Positions 8,929-17,651 of a DNA stretch of 64,000 bases are shown here, piece after piece. The notes below the pieces were generated by a model. The model had not been told where the DNA came from. It saw only the letters and a program-made list of their open reading frames with translations, and ran no database searches. The stretch is from Massilia sp. Root133. GTDB lineage: Bacteria; Pseudomonadota; Gammaproteobacteria; Burkholderiales; Burkholderiaceae_D. Positions within the stretch are counted from its first letter, which is position 1. Each line of letters starts with the position of its first letter. A program made the translations under genes and the position numbers. The stretch is taken from NCBI RefSeq assembly GCF_001426525.1, contig NZ_LMEW01000023.1, positions 124,001 through 188,000 on the forward strand, given 5' to 3'.

Positions 8929-9711
8929 TCAATGCCCCAGCAGCATCTTCGCCACCGGTAACCACGCCGGCCACAGATACAGGCTGACGTGCGTGACTTG
9001 CCAGCCGAAACTCCAGACCACGCCCATCACGTAGGCCGGATGCAACCGCCCGCGGGTCAGCAGGTCGTGCACACCGATGCCGAGCGCGAGCACGTCGTTG
9101 GTCAGGTGCAGGATCAGGAACGTCGCCCAGAAACTCTGCCCCCAATAGCCGAACGGATAGGCGGCGCTGATCGTACCGCCCAGCCAGCGCGCAAAGCCCG
9201 CTGTGCTCAGTTGCAGGATCGCCAGCATCATCAGGCGCTTGTGTGCCGCCACCTGCCTGCGGAGAACGATGCCCGCCACACTCAGGCCGACGAAACCAAT
9301 CAAATCGCCGAGTTGCACGCTCAGGAATGCAGGATCGCTGTGCGGCGTGCCGAACTTCAGGTTTTGTATCGTATAAGCCGTCAGCGGGCCGACGATGGCG
9401 AGCACGCCCACACCGGATGCCATTGCGATGCCCAGGCGCCGGTGCAGGGCGGGCTTCTCTGCGCGAACGAGCAGGATTTGCGCGGTGAACGCGACCAGCC
9501 ATGTGGCGAACACGGCGGAATGCACGTGCAGGATCATGGGGTAGGGCGGGTCATTGTTCGCGATATGCTGCGCGATTTCACGACCGAAGCCGAGCAGCAT
9601 CCCGATCCAGATCAGCGTGATATAGATGAGAAAGAGCGAACCGTCGGCAGGGTGGGTGGGTGCGAATTCCAGGCGTGTCCGTAGCGGTTTGGCGGCTGCA
9701 TCGGAAAACAT
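8929..9711 (-). CDS. Uncharacterised multi-pass membrane protein
   Basis: A 260-residue integral membrane protein with about seven predicted hydrophobic helices, e.g. LFLIYITLIWIGMLLGFG, FATWLVAFTAQILLV, IAMASGVGVLAIVGPLTAY and FWATFLILHLTNDVLALGIG. Conserved-looking histidines (LHVHSAVFATWL, ALHRRLG, AHKRLMM) recall small heme-binding or DUF2306-like families, but I do not recognise the family with confidence. I chose the ATG at 9711; an upstream in-frame TTG at 9771 would add 20 residues without a better ribosome-binding site. It is a lone gene between the tRNA and the flavoprotein gene. Confidence 0.7.
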   Translation of the reverse strand: MFSDAAAKPLRTRLEFAPTHPADGSLFLIYITLIWIGMLLGFGREIAQHIANNDPPYPMILHVHSAVFATWLVAFTAQILLVRAEKPALHRRLGIAMASGVGVLAIVGPLTAYTIQNLKFGTPHSDPAFLSVQLGDLIGFVGLSVAGIVLRRQVAAHKRLMMLAILQLSTAGFARWLGGTISAAYPFGYWGQSFWATFLILHLTNDVLALGIGVHDLLTRGRLHPAYVMGVVWSFGWQVTHVSLYLWPAWLPVAKMLLGH

Positions 9712-9853
9712 CGTGCGTTCTCGTTCAACGAAAGTTGAAAGAGTCTGGCCGACCAGCTGTTCGGGTGGCAATTACAAAAACGCCCAGGAGCGTCAACATT
9801 TTTGATGCAACTTATGCATGGGAAATGCGACGCCAGCGCAGCGGCGCCGCGCG

Positions 9854-11248
9854 TCAGCCGCCGCCCGCGTGCGGCGCGTCCAGTTCGCCGGCGATCGTGG
9901 GAATCAGCTCCGATACGGTCGGGTGGATCGCCACCACGTGGGTCAGCTGTCGGCTGGTCATCCCGGCGGCCATCGCAGCCAGCACCATGTGCACCGCCTC
10001 GTCGCCGCCGGGGCCGAGGATGGCGGCCCCGAGGATCTCGTCCGTCTGCGCATCCGCGACGATGCGCATCGAGCCCTGGGACTCGCCTTTTTCGACGGCG
10101 CGTCCCACGCGCGCCATGGGCCGCTTGCCGACGCGAACGGTGCGGCCCTGCGCCAGCGCCTGTTCCTCCGTCATGCCGACGCGTCCGAGGGGCGGGTCGA
10201 TATACAGTGCATAGACGGGGATGCGGTCGTTCACCGAGCGCGACTCGCCGTCCAGCAGGTTGGCGGCGACGATCTCGTAGTCGTTATAGGCCGTGTGCGT
10301 GAAGGCGCCGCGCCCGTTGCAGTCGCCCAGCGCCCAGATGCCGGGGACGTTCGTCCGCAACTGCTCGTCGACCTCGATATGGCCGTGCGGACCGGTGCGG
10401 ACGCCCGCCTTGTCGAGGCCCAGGTCGTCCGTGTTCGGCACGCGGCCGGCCGCCACGAGGATGTGGCTGCCGACGGTCTGCTCCTTGCCGCCATGCGTGA
10501 TCACCGCGCCGCCTTCCGGATGCGGGCGCACCTGGATGCATTCCGCGTCCAGCTTGAACGCGACGCCCTCGGCTTCGAGAATGGCGCGGATCTCGTCCGA
10601 GACCTCGCTGTCCTCGCGCGGCATGAGGCGCGCGCCGCGTTCCACCACCGTCACCTGGGAACCGAAACGGCGGAACATCTGTGCGAACTCCAGCCCGATG
10701 TAGCTGCCGCCGATGACGACCAGGTGGCGCGGCAGTTCGCGCAGCGTCACCATGTCGCTGCTGCTGAGCCAATCGACGTCGCCGAGTCCTTCGATGTTCG
10801 ACGCGGAAGCGCGGCCGCCCACGTCGATGAAGATCTTGTCCGCCTCCAGCAGCCGGTCGCCGACCCGCACCGTGCGCGCGCTCTCGAAGCGCGCATGGCC
10901 GTGGATCAGCGTGCAGCCGGGCAGGCCGGTGATCCAGCGCTCGAGTCCCGCGCGGCTCTTGTCGACGATGGCGCGGGTCCGGTCGTTCACGGCCGCCATG
11001 TCGACCACGGGCGCGCCCGGGATCGTCACGCCGTATTCGCCGGCCCGCGCGGCCAGGCGGGCGACGCGGGCGCTCGCCACCATCGCCTTGGTGGGCGTGC
11101 AGCCGACGTTCACGCAGGTGCCGCCCACGGCACGGCGTTCGATGACGGCGACGGTCATGCCGGCCGTTCCCAGGCGGTTGGCCAGGGCGGAGGCCGCCTG
11201 ACCCACGCCGATGATCACTGCGTCGAATCGTTCGGTGACGGCTGGCAT
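9854..11248 (-). CDS. FAD-containing pyridine-nucleotide disulfide oxidoreductase (MerA/Lpd-like)
   Basis: A 464-residue class I flavoprotein disulfide reductase. It shows the FAD motif IIGVGQAASALANRLG (residues ~12-27), the redox-active disulfide in GGTCVNVGCTPTKA (~42-55), the NAD(P)H motif VVIGGSYIGLEFAQ (~170-185), the second FAD motif IWALGDCNGRGAFT (~300) and the catalytic His-Glu dyad in HPTVSELIPT near the C-terminus. It lacks the N-terminal heavy-metal domain and C-terminal Cys pair of true mercuric reductases, so mercury reduction is not supported. The substrate is unknown. The start at 11248 has AGGAGAAC just upstream. The WYL regulator ends 101 bases upstream on the same strand. 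Confidence 0.88.
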   Translation of the reverse strand: MPAVTERFDAVIIGVGQAASALANRLGTAGMTVAVIERRAVGGTCVNVGCTPTKAMVASARVARLAARAGEYGVTIPGAPVVDMAAVNDRTRAIVDKSRAGLERWITGLPGCTLIHGHARFESARTVRVGDRLLEADKIFIDVGGRASASNIEGLGDVDWLSSSDMVTLRELPRHLVVIGGSYIGLEFAQMFRRFGSQVTVVERGARLMPREDSEVSDEIRAILEAEGVAFKLDAECIQVRPHPEGGAVITHGGKEQTVGSHILVAAGRVPNTDDLGLDKAGVRTGPHGHIEVDEQLRTNVPGIWALGDCNGRGAFTHTAYNDYEIVAANLLDGESRSVNDRIPVYALYIDPPLGRVGMTEEQALAQGRTVRVGKRPMARVGRAVEKGESQGSMRIVADAQTDEILGAAILGPGGDEAVHMVLAAMAAGMTSRQLTHVVAIHPTVSELIPTIAGELDAPHAGGG

Positions 11249-11349
11249 TGCTGTTCTCCTTGTCGGCGCCGGCGCGGCTGTCCGGCCGGGTGTTCTATTG
11301 TAGGACGTTCGGCCGGGCGGCCGGCACTGGCCGGATTGCGGGGGACGCG

Positions 11350-12315
11350 TCAGCACCCATACATCTCCGACTGGCACCGCAACCTGGAAACGATCGCTTT
11401 CCTGAGCCTGACCGGCCCCGTCACCTCCACGTCCGGCGCCAGCCGCAGCAACTGGCCGGCCCCGTGCTCGACCGACTCGACCGGAATCCGCAACGCCACC
11501 CGCCCATCCCGCCGCCGCGACGGCCGCGCTTCCGCCACGGCACGGGCAACGGCGGCATTCAGGTAGCGCAGATGCTTGAGCCCGGCCGGCGTCGCCAGCA
11601 CGTCCGCATGGTCCATATACAGCTCGGCCTCGAAGCGCGCGACCGACGCCACCCAATAACGCGCCAGGTCGAACCGTGCCGGCCGTTTTACGCGCTGCTC
11701 CAGCTTCGCCGCGCGTCTCACGTTCGAGATCCGGTACGTGCGCGGCTTGCCGTCCGCCGCGGCGACGAGATACCACGCACCCGCCTTCAGCACGAGCCCC
11801 AGCGGATGGACGACCCGCTCGACCTCGTCGCGCCAGCTCTCGTAGTGCATGCCCAGCTGCCTGTCCGTCCAGAGCGCGTCGGCGACGACCGCCAGGCACG
11901 GCACCGCATCCGCCTCGCGATACCAGTCGACCGGATCGAGGTGAAAGCGCGACTGCATCTTCTGCGCTTCCGAGCGCGAGGATTCCGGCAGCGACGTCAG
12001 CAACTTGAGTTGCGCGCCCTGCAGCGGCTTGTCGAGGCCGAGGTCGGCTGCGGGGCCGGCCAGGCCGCTGAGGAAGACGACTTGCGCTTCGGCCGGCGTC
12101 AGGCCGGTGAGTCGCGTGTTCCAGCCGTCGAGCAGGCGGAAGCCGCCGGTGCGGCCGCGCTCCGCGTAGATGGGCACGCCGGCGGCGGTCAGCTGGTCGA
12201 TGTCGCGGTGCAGCGTGCGCACAGAAATTTCCAGCGCCTCGGCGAGCGCGGCGGCGCTCATGGTGCCGCGTGTCTCGAGCATCATTTGGATGGAAAGCAG
12301 GCGGCTGGCGCGCAT
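11350..12315 (-). CDS. YafY-type HTH/WYL transcriptional regulator
   Basis: A 321-residue cytoplasmic regulator. The N-terminus is a DeoR-like helix-turn-helix (LLSIQMMLETRGTMSAAALA then ISVRTLHRDIDQLTAAG, residues ~6-50), followed by YAERGRTGGFRLLDGW typical of the YafY group. The WYL domain lies near residues 145-225 (YESWRDEVERVVHPLGLVLK, GAWYLVAAADGKPRTYRISN), and a WCX-like segment forms the C-terminus. WYL domains sense small ligands or nucleic acids. It is transcribed divergently from the NIPSNAP gene with only 79 bases between the starts, the usual geometry of a local repressor or activator acting on that gene and on itself. Confidence 0.87.
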   Translation of the reverse strand: MRASRLLSIQMMLETRGTMSAAALAEALEISVRTLHRDIDQLTAAGVPIYAERGRTGGFRLLDGWNTRLTGLTPAEAQVVFLSGLAGPAADLGLDKPLQGAQLKLLTSLPESSRSEAQKMQSRFHLDPVDWYREADAVPCLAVVADALWTDRQLGMHYESWRDEVERVVHPLGLVLKAGAWYLVAAADGKPRTYRISNVRRAAKLEQRVKRPARFDLARYWVASVARFEAELYMDHADVLATPAGLKHLRYLNAAVARAVAEARPSRRRDGRVALRIPVESVEHGAGQLLRLAPDVEVTGPVRLRKAIVSRLRCQSEMYGC

Positions 12316-12394
12316 GGTGCGGCGGAATATATGACATCAGGTGGCAGATATTCTATTCGATACTGCCGGCATCGACATCAACGAGGAGCCCACC

Positions 12395-13072
12395 ATGCCA
12401 CCGACACATCCCCAGGTTGTCGAACTGCGCCAGTACACGCTGCGCCCACAACAGCGCGATGCGCTGATCGAGCTGTTCGACCGCGAATTCGTCGAGTCCC
12501 AGGAAGCGGAAGGCATGGGCGTGATGGGCCAGTTCCGTGACCTGGGCGACCCGGACCGCTTCGTCTGGCTGCGCGGTTTTGCCGACATGCCTTCGCGTGC
12601 ACGCGGCCTGCAGGGTTTCTACGGCGGTCCGGTCTGGGCGGCCCATCGCGATGCGGCGAACGCGACCATGATCGATTCCGACGACGTCCTGCTGCTGCGC
12701 CCGGCGTGGCACGGTGCCGGTCTGGCGCATGATCCCGCGCGCAGGGCAGGGGGCGCGGGCGGCTTGGTCGCCGTCACCGTGTTCACCCTGAACGATGCCG
12801 CGAGCCCGGCGCTGCTCGACGTCTGCCGCGAGCGCATGGCGTCCGTTCTGCAAAGCGACGGGGCGCTGGCGCAAGGGTGGTATGTCACCGAACCGAGCCC
12901 GAACAATTTCCCGCGGCTGCCCGTGCGTGAAGGTGAGCATGTGCTCGTCAGCGTGGCCGTGTTCAAGGAGCCGATCGGACGGCACGTGACGCCGGCCCTG
13001 TCGCAGTGGCTCAAACAGCCGCCCCATTCCATGAAACTTGCGCCGACAGCCCGCTCGGCCATCCATGCATAA
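12395..13072 (+). CDS. NIPSNAP family protein
   Basis: A 225-residue protein with two ferredoxin-like NIPSNAP repeats: VVELRQYTLRPQQRDALIEL at the N-terminus and LVAVTVFTLNDAASPALLDV in the second half. Bacterial NIPSNAP proteins have no established reaction. The start at 12395 is set by GAGGAG seven bases upstream; an in-frame ATG at 12341 would reach into the divergent promoter region. It is followed 10 bases later by the small protein gene at 13083, so the two are probably one transcript controlled by the divergent WYL regulator. Confidence 0.82.
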   Translation: MPPTHPQVVELRQYTLRPQQRDALIELFDREFVESQEAEGMGVMGQFRDLGDPDRFVWLRGFADMPSRARGLQGFYGGPVWAAHRDAANATMIDSDDVLLLRPAWHGAGLAHDPARRAGGAGGLVAVTVFTLNDAASPALLDVCRERMASVLQSDGALAQGWYVTEPSPNNFPRLPVREGEHVLVSVAVFKEPIGRHVTPALSQWLKQPPHSMKLAPTARSAIHA

Positions 13073-13082
13073 GGACCCCGCC

Positions 13083-13547
13083 ATGAACGATTTCGATTTC
13101 CTCGTCGGCCACTGGACGGTCCGCCATCGGCGTCTCAAGGAACGCCTCGTCGGATGCACCGAATGGGAAGAGTTTGGCGGGACATGTTCCCTGCGACCGC
13201 TGCTGGACGGCCAGGCGAACGTCGACGACAACGTGCTGGAAACGCCGTCAGGCACCTATCGTGCGGCTTCGATCCGCGCCTACGACCCGGCGACGCAGCG
13301 ATGGTCCATCTGGTGGCTCGACAGCCGCCAGCCCCATGACCTGGGCGTTCCGGTCGTCGGCGCGTTCAAGGATGGCACCGGCACCTTCTTCGCCGCCGAC
13401 ACCCTGAACGGCCAACCGATCCGTGTGCGCTTCCTCTGGACGGACATCACGGCCGCGAGCGCCCGCTGGCAGCAGGCGTTCTCGAGGGATGGCGGCGCGA
13501 CGTGGGAAACGAATTGGGTCATGAAGTTCGAGCGCGCCGTTTCTTGA
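13083..13547 (+). CDS. Conserved hypothetical protein (DUF1579-like beta-barrel)
   Basis: A 154-residue soluble protein starting MNDFDFLVGHWTVRHRRLKE. The F-x-x-G-x-W opening, the mid-protein RAASIRAYDPATQRWSIWW block and the DGGATWETNWVMKFER ending are the layout of small calycin/lipocalin-like families such as DUF1579. No function is known. AAGGA lies about 9 bases upstream of the ATG. It follows the NIPSNAP gene directly and likely shares its transcript. The 254 bases after it, up to the next gene, hold no gene or clear signal that I can see. Confidence 0.7.
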   Translation: MNDFDFLVGHWTVRHRRLKERLVGCTEWEEFGGTCSLRPLLDGQANVDDNVLETPSGTYRAASIRAYDPATQRWSIWWLDSRQPHDLGVPVVGAFKDGTGTFFAADTLNGQPIRVRFLWTDITAASARWQQAFSRDGGATWETNWVMKFERAVS

Positions 13548-13801
13548 ACGTTCCGCGCAGCAGGCCGTCCATGCCCCGCCCTTGCCATCGCATCGGTCTT
13601 GTTCGGCCATGCGGGACGGTCGGGGTTCGGTGTCGGGACGGTTTTCAGATTGGGGTTATTCCGCGTCAGCAGGACGACATCCAATTTGTTCGCCATTCGC
13701 ACTAACTGATACCAATTGGCAACACTGCTTTTCAGTTTTATTGCATGCACCTAAACGGTGAGGTATCTTGCTGTATCGCAAGAATCTCTAAGAAACTCAC
13801 C

Positions 13802-15160
13802 ATGTCGGTGCCCTCCACTGAAACCTCGCTGCAGCCCCTGGTCCGGCTCCTCGGCCATGCCCGCTATGTCTTCGCGGGCTTGTTGCTCATCACGGTCGTC
13901 CTGCTCGTATGGCAGCGCTATGGCATGGAAAAGGTTGTCGAGTTGACCGGCGATCACTTTCCGCTGTGGGTAGAGGATGACCGGTCGGGCGGTGGCGCTT
14001 CCGTGGCCTCGCTCGAGCGCAAAGGGCAGGACCTCATCGTGCACTGCCATATCGCGTCGAAGAGCGCATGGCCGTACTGCAAGTTGAGTTTCAATTTCCT
14101 CAAGGGGGAAAAGGGCATGGACATGTCCCGTTTCGACTTCCTGACCATCGAGGGGCGATATGCCGGGCCGGGGGCATCGAAATTCGGCCTGGTGCTTGCG
14201 GACATCGACGAAGGGCTGACCCGCCTCGACCAGTGGCAAACCTACAAGATCAACCAGATCGATGCGCTCGACCTGCCGCCCGATGGCAAGGTCTTCGTGA
14301 TACCGATCAAGTGGTTTGGCGTGGCGCAGTGGTGGAAGGACATGACAAAGCCGACGCTGGCGCATTCCGCGGTCAATGTCGACAACGTCGCGCGCGCGGA
14401 ATTGATGATCAATGGCGGCGGCAAGGAAGGCGAGCACGTCTTCACCCTGCACGCCCTGCGCCTGCACGGCAAGATGATCAGCCGCGACACGCTGCTGATG
14501 TGGATCGTGGCCGCATGGGTATCGTGCGCCGTCGGCTGGCTCGCGATCCTCACGCTGTCGCTGCGCTCGCAACTGCGGGACAGCCGGGCGGCCGTCGCGC
14601 TGCTCCGGACGGTCAACAAGGCGCTCGAACTCGAAGCGCGTGACCTGGCCGGGCAGGCGCACATCGATCCGCTCACGGGCGTGCTGAACCGGCAAGGCCT
14701 GCGTGCCGCGCTGATGAGTACGTCAAGCCTGCTGGCCGATCCGATGGCCGTGATCTTCATCGACATCGACCACTTCAAATCGATCAACGACACGCACGGC
14801 CACGACGTGGGCGACGATGTCCTGCGCAAGTTCGCCAACGTCATCGCATCCGGCATCCGTTCGTCGGACCGCCTCGTGCGCTGGGGCGGCGAGGAATTCC
14901 TCATCGTATGTCCGATGACCAATGTGTTCCAGGGACGAATTCTGGCGGAAAACCTGCGCCATGCGCTGCACCAGCAGGCGTGGCCGGTTGGCCTGCGCGT
15001 CACGGCCTCGTTCGGCGTGGCGCAGCATCACGAGCGCGATGAAGTCGGTGTCGTCATCAAGCACGCCGACGAAGAGCTGTATCGCGCCAAGCAAGGCGGC
15101 CGCGACCGCGTTTGCGCCTATGTTCCGTCCGACATGATCGCGAACGCCGAGGCGGCCTGA
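13802..15160 (+). CDS. Membrane diguanylate cyclase with periplasmic sensor domain (copy 1)
   Basis: Makes c-di-GMP from two GTP. The 452-residue protein has a first membrane helix (YVFAGLLLITVVLLVWQ, ~22-40), a roughly 180-residue periplasmic domain, a second helix (LLMWIVAAWVSCAVGWLAIL, ~225-248), and a C-terminal GGDEF domain. The active-site motif is WGGEEF, and an inhibitory I-site RSSD lies five residues before it, so catalysis with product inhibition is expected. The periplasmic domain is beta-rich with a WW motif (FGVAQWWKDM); I do not recognise it, though it recalls galactose-binding/CIA30-like folds. The ATG at 13802 was preferred to an in-frame ATG at 13745. A near-copy follows 20 bases later. 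Confidence 0.9.
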   Translation: MSVPSTETSLQPLVRLLGHARYVFAGLLLITVVLLVWQRYGMEKVVELTGDHFPLWVEDDRSGGGASVASLERKGQDLIVHCHIASKSAWPYCKLSFNFLKGEKGMDMSRFDFLTIEGRYAGPGASKFGLVLADIDEGLTRLDQWQTYKINQIDALDLPPDGKVFVIPIKWFGVAQWWKDMTKPTLAHSAVNVDNVARAELMINGGGKEGEHVFTLHALRLHGKMISRDTLLMWIVAAWVSCAVGWLAILTLSLRSQLRDSRAAVALLRTVNKALELEARDLAGQAHIDPLTGVLNRQGLRAALMSTSSLLADPMAVIFIDIDHFKSINDTHGHDVGDDVLRKFANVIASGIRSSDRLVRWGGEEFLIVCPMTNVFQGRILAENLRHALHQQAWPVGLRVTASFGVAQHHERDEVGVVIKHADEELYRAKQGGRDRVCAYVPSDMIANAEAA

Positions 15161-15180
15161 CGTCATCGCGTATAACGATC

Positions 15181-16536
15181 ATGTCCACGTCCATCGCCTC
15201 GCTTCAGCCGTTAGCCCGTATTGTCGGCTATGCCCGTTACGTGTTCGGCGGACTATTGCTGCTGACGATCGTTCTGCTCACCTGGCAGCGCGTCGGCATG
15301 GAGCAGGTGGTCGAGCTGACCGGCGATCATTTCCAAGTCTGGATCGAGGATGATCGCAGCAGCAGCGATGGCGGCGCTTCGGTCGGGTCGATCGAAAAGA
15401 ATGGGCGCGACCTGGTCGTGCATTGTCATATCGTCCCAAAGTACGGATGGCCATATTGCAAGCTCACGTTCAATCTTCTCAAGGAGAATGTGGGTATGGA
15501 CATGTCAACGTTCGATTACATGACCATTGACGGACACTATTCCGGAACCGGGAACCCAGGCTTCAGTCTGGCCCTGGCCCAGGTCGAGGAAGGGTTGACG
15601 CGGCTCGACCAGTGGGAAACCTTCAAGGTCCACCAGGTCGATAAGCTCGATTTGCCGGCCGACGGCAAGTTGCGGATTCCGCTCAAATGGTTCGCCGTGG
15701 CACCCTGGTGGAAGGACATGGCCAAGCCGTCGATGGAACACGCGGCCGTCAATGTCGACAATGTCGCGCGCGTCGAGTTGCTGATCAGGGGCGATGGCAA
15801 GGACGGCAAGCACGTGTTCACGTTGCGCCGACTGCAGTTGCACGGCAAGGTGATCGCCCTGAATACATTGCTGATGGGGCTGGTGAGTGCCTGGGTGCTG
15901 TGCGCCGTCGGCTGGCTGGTGGCCGTCACGCTGTCGTTGCGTACGGAATTGAAGGACCGGGAGGCGGCCATCGCCTTGCTCAAGGAGGTCAACAAGGCGC
16001 TCGAGCTTGAGGCGCGCGACCTGGCCGGGCAGGCGCACATCGATCCGCTCACGGGCGCGCTGAACCGGCAGGGCCTGCGTGCTGCGTTGATGAGCACGTC
16101 GAGCCTGCTGGCCGATCCGATGGCCGTGATCTTCATCGACATCGACCACTTCAAGTCGATCAACGACACGCACGGCCACGACGTGGGCGACGATGTCCTG
16201 CGCAAGTTCGCCAACGTCATCGCGTCCGGCATCCGTTCGTCGGACCGCCTCGTGCGCTGGGGCGGCGAGGAATTTCTCATCGTCTGTCCGGTAACCAACG
16301 TGCACCAGGGACGGACGCTCGCGGAAAACCTGCGCCGTACGCTGCACCAGCAGGCGTGGCCGGTCGGCCTGCGCGTCACGGCGTCGTTCGGCGTGGCGCA
16401 GCACCACGAGCGCGACGCGGTCGGCGTCGTCATCAAGCACGCCGACGAGGAATTGTATCGGGCCAAGCGGAGCGGCCGCGACCGCGTGTGCGCCCATATT
16501 CCAGGCGAGACGACCGCGCCCGCCGAAGCGGCCTGA
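15181..16536 (+). CDS. Membrane diguanylate cyclase with periplasmic sensor domain (copy 2)
   Basis: A 451-residue tandem paralogue of the preceding gene with the same layout: helix near residue 25, periplasmic sensor containing the WW motif (FAVAPWWKDM), second helix (NTLLMGLVSAWVLCAVGWLV), GGDEF domain with intact WGGEEF and RSSD I-site. The periplasmic halves are clearly diverged while the GGDEF halves are nearly identical DNA, suggesting recent gene conversion or a recent domain duplication. The start is ATG at 15181, 20 bases after the first copy's stop; the pair is probably one transcript. The different sensor halves suggest that the copies respond to related but different ligands. Confidence 0.9.
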   Translation: MSTSIASLQPLARIVGYARYVFGGLLLLTIVLLTWQRVGMEQVVELTGDHFQVWIEDDRSSSDGGASVGSIEKNGRDLVVHCHIVPKYGWPYCKLTFNLLKENVGMDMSTFDYMTIDGHYSGTGNPGFSLALAQVEEGLTRLDQWETFKVHQVDKLDLPADGKLRIPLKWFAVAPWWKDMAKPSMEHAAVNVDNVARVELLIRGDGKDGKHVFTLRRLQLHGKVIALNTLLMGLVSAWVLCAVGWLVAVTLSLRTELKDREAAIALLKEVNKALELEARDLAGQAHIDPLTGALNRQGLRAALMSTSSLLADPMAVIFIDIDHFKSINDTHGHDVGDDVLRKFANVIASGIRSSDRLVRWGGEEFLIVCPVTNVHQGRTLAENLRRTLHQQAWPVGLRVTASFGVAQHHERDAVGVVIKHADEELYRAKRSGRDRVCAHIPGETTAPAEAA

Positions 16537-16550
16537 CGTTACCGCGCGAA

Positions 16551-17132
16551 CTACAGTGCTATGTCGGTCCCGAGCCGCTTGAGGAACTGCGCGATCCATT
16601 GCGGATGCGCGGGCCAGGCCGGGGCGGTGACGAGGTTGCCGTCCGTGACGGCCTGGTCGACCGGGATGTCGGCATATTCTCCGCCGGCCATCTTGACCTC
16701 CGGCGCGCAGGCGGGATAGGCCGACACGCGCTTGCCGCGGATGACGTCGGCGGCTGCCAGCAGCTGGGCGCCGTGGCAGACGGCGGCGATCGGCTTGTCG
16801 GCGTGCGCAAAGCCCCGCACCAGCGCGATCACCTGCGGATCGAGGCGCAGGTATTCCGGCGCGCGGCCGCCCGCGATGACGAGGGCGTCGTAGTCGTCCG
16901 GGTTCGCCTCGGCGAAATCGGCATTCAGCGCGAACTGGTGGCCGGGCTTTTCCGTGTAGGTCTGGTCGCCTTCGAAATCGTGGATCGCGGTCTTGACCTT
17001 GTCGCCCTTCTTCTTGCCGGGGCAGACGGCGTGCACCGTGTGGCCTACCGCCAGCAGTGCCTGGAACGGCACCATGGTTTCGTAATCTTCCGCAAAATCG
17101 CCGGTCAACAACAGGATCTTTTTCGCTGCCAT
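16551..17132 (-). CDS. DJ-1/PfpI family protein
   Basis: A 193-residue member of the class I glutamine amidotransferase-like superfamily. It shows ILLLTGDFAEDYETMVPFQA with the conserved Glu near residue 18, and the nucleophile elbow AVCHGAQLLAAAD with the catalytic Cys. Relatives include PfpI and E. coli YhbO/YajL, linked to protease, glyoxalase or protein-repair activities; which applies here cannot be told from the sequence. CPGKKKGDKVKTAIHDFEGD resembles the YhbO-like subgroup. AAGGAGAAC lies just before the ATG at 17132. It ends 14 bases from the convergent second diguanylate cyclase gene. Confidence 0.87.
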   Translation of the reverse strand: MAAKKILLLTGDFAEDYETMVPFQALLAVGHTVHAVCPGKKKGDKVKTAIHDFEGDQTYTEKPGHQFALNADFAEANPDDYDALVIAGGRAPEYLRLDPQVIALVRGFAHADKPIAAVCHGAQLLAAADVIRGKRVSAYPACAPEVKMAGGEYADIPVDQAVTDGNLVTAPAWPAHPQWIAQFLKRLGTDIAL

Positions 17133-17260
17133 CGTGTGTTCTCCTTAAGTAGTTCCCTAGGACTTGCCGTGACAAGATACCATCGTCGCGCGGGCGCCGT
17201 AAGGCTTGATGTTCGGCACGGTTTGTTGCCGGAATCGGACCCGCAGCAATGGAGCCCTCA

Positions 17261-17644
17261 ATGACCGTGGATGAACTGAAATCGCTCGCCGACGCATCGG
17301 CCGCCGTGACGCAGCCGTGCGCCTGCGCCATCGACACCTACCGGGAATGGACGCGCGTACCGGTCGATTTCCCGGAGTCGCAGATGCGCACCGTGGGCAC
17401 GCTCGTGGCCGACCCGTACGGCGAGCCCACGTTCGCCGAGTACCACCCGGACGGCACCACGAACTGGTCGCCGGAGGCGCCCATCGCGCCGCGCCACTAT
17501 CCGTACAACCGCGCGCAGGTCGCGCAATGCACCGTGTGCGGGCGCTGCGCGTTGCGCTATGTGGAGGCGGGCGGGTATTACGTGGAGCCGCGGATCCGGT
17601 CGCTCGATCCGCGCCTGATCGTGGACGTGCCGGCGCCGGATTGA
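17261..17644 (+). CDS. Small cysteine-rich conserved hypothetical protein
   Basis: A 127-residue soluble protein that I do not recognise. The N-terminus has PCACAIDTYREWTRVP and the C-terminus CTVCGRCALRYVEAGGYYVE, giving five Cys in two clusters, which suggests a zinc or iron site. The middle is rich in Pro, His and aromatic residues (AEYHPDGTTNWSPEAPIAPR). The start at 17261 is preferred over ATG 17249 because GGAG precedes it by seven bases; the upstream ATG overlaps that signal. It lies divergent from the DJ-1 gene and ends 8 bases from the convergent GGDEF-EAL gene. Confidence 0.65.
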   Translation: MTVDELKSLADASAAVTQPCACAIDTYREWTRVPVDFPESQMRTVGTLVADPYGEPTFAEYHPDGTTNWSPEAPIAPRHYPYNRAQVAQCTVCGRCALRYVEAGGYYVEPRIRSLDPRLIVDVPAPD

Positions 17645-17651
17645 AAGCGGC

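Noticed and set aside
9854..11248. Mercuric reductase (merA)
   Set aside because: The redox-active CxxxxC is present, but the C-terminal Cys pair, the heavy-metal domain and any mer neighbours are absent.
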